A stretch of DNA of 39,370 bases from positions 1 through 39,370 of the forward strand of contig NZ_BCQB01000028.1 in assembly GCF_001544215.1 (NCBI RefSeq). The letters are read 5' to 3'. The DNA comes from Enterococcus durans NBRC 100479 = LMG 10746. Lineage in GTDB: Bacteria > Bacillota > Bacilli > Lactobacillales > Enterococcaceae. The notes beneath the pieces are model-generated. The model worked only from the letters and a program-made list of their open reading frames with translations. It had not been told where the DNA came from and did no database searches. Below are positions 39,117-39,370 of this stretch, one piece after another; the stretch's first letter is position 1; every line of letters starts with the position of its first letter. The position numbers and the translations under genes are program-made.

Positions 39117-39370
39117 ATGAAAAGAAAGTGGGAATCAATAGTAGGTATAATTGGCGGGATACTGGCGCTAGTCTTTTTTGGCGGTTTAGCAGTAACACTG
39201 AAAAAAATGTCCATAAAAGATTTTGAAACAAGTTATCAGGCATTGAAACTGGAAAAAACAGGAACGCTGGACAATACATTTCACTTATTACAAGATATGA
39301 CGGGGCTGTTCGCCATCACCTTGTTTATTTCATTGATTTTTCTTGTAGTCGCTGTATTCTTTTCAATACG
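39117..39370 (+). CDS. DUF4064-like membrane protein, 3' end cut by window edge
   Basis: ATG 39117 follows the pectinesterase stop by one base and is preceded by AGGAGGG. The visible 84 residues hold a membrane helix near the start (IVGIIGGILALVFFGGLAVTL), an amphipathic stretch and a second helix (LFAITLFISLIFLVVAVFFS). This fits the DUF4064 family, small membrane proteins common in Firmicutes with no known function. The coupling suggests it belongs to the pectin operon. The end is outside the window. Confidence 0.6.
   Translation, partial: MKRKWESIVGIIGGILALVFFGGLAVTLKKMSIKDFETSYQALKLEKTGTLDNTFHLLQDMTGLFAITLFISLIFLVVAVFFSI

Noticed and set aside
1-39370. CRISPR array, tRNA, rRNA or transposase genes
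   Set aside because: No regularly spaced direct repeats, no cloverleaf candidates and no transposase motifs were seen on either strand; the repeats present are dispersed palindromic elements.

Overview
The window is a low-GC Firmicute chromosome segment, most likely Enterococcus of the E. faecium/E. mundtii type. The evidence is AT-rich codon use, strong AGGAGG ribosome sites, protein families typical of enterococci, and several copies of a ~170-bp palindromic repeat with the two-stem-loop layout of the EFAR repeats known from E. faecalis. Species cannot be fixed from sequence alone. I saw no rRNA, tRNA, CRISPR array or transposase gene.

Region 1 (1-2750) is a graveyard. It holds the 3' part of a P-loop kinase-like gene, an 18-codon stub of a HAD-type hydrolase, and the ruin of a type VII secretion (Esx/Yuk) locus. 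In that ruin one WXG100 protein is intact. It is followed by a signal-peptide stub, the tail of a YukD/EsaB ubiquitin-like gene, an essB/yukC frameshifted at an A6 tract, and no essC motor. Region 2 (2740-5093) has its own promoter and a two-gene unit: a PanE-family 2-keto/2-hydroxy-acid dehydrogenase and a stand-alone PTS_EIIC_2 membrane protein. A 75-nt inverted repeat ends it.

Region 3 (5143-13427) is a mannan/N-glycan module. A GntR/LacI-hybrid regulator with a GH92 alpha-mannosidase (minus strand) is divergent from GH125, GH38 and a ROK sugar kinase (plus strand). The divergent promoter carries two operator-like TGATATA sites and a cre (CcpA) site over the -35. None of the three mannosidases has a signal peptide, so they should trim imported mannosides to mannose inside the cell, and the kinase would phosphorylate the hexose. 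Region 4 (13426-18570) is housekeeping and small genes: an RluA-type pseudouridine synthase, a class A penicillin-binding protein, a YlbF/YheA protein, an unknown basic protein and a small membrane protein.

Region 5 (18568-39370) is a pectin/galacturonate utilisation island. On the minus strand, a LacI regulator is followed by uxaB-uxaA-uxaC (tagaturonate reductase, altronate dehydratase, uronate isomerase), an SGNH acetylesterase, a TIM-barrel isomerase and an ABC exporter. On the plus strand are a membrane-bound AraC-type sensor-regulator, an LplB-type permease, a DUF624/YesL protein, a lipoprotein binding protein, GH105, GH28, an alpha/beta-hydrolase split by a nonsense codon, a pectin methylesterase and the start of a DUF4064 protein. 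The partner permease (YtcP/LplC type) is divergent from the LplB gene. Its control region contains the same 15-bp motif twice in mirror orientation, each 12 nt from a -10 box. The logic is import of pectic oligosaccharides, intracellular de-esterification and hydrolysis, then galacturonate -> tagaturonate -> altronate -> 2-keto-3-deoxygluconate (KDG). KDG kinase, KDG-6-P aldolase and the importer ATPase are not in the window.

The most notable observations are the decayed type VII locus with a surviving WXG100 gene, the mirrored operators of the pectin importer, the TGCACACGTTAA sites of the LacI regulon, compensatory changes between copies of the repeat, and the broken esterase.
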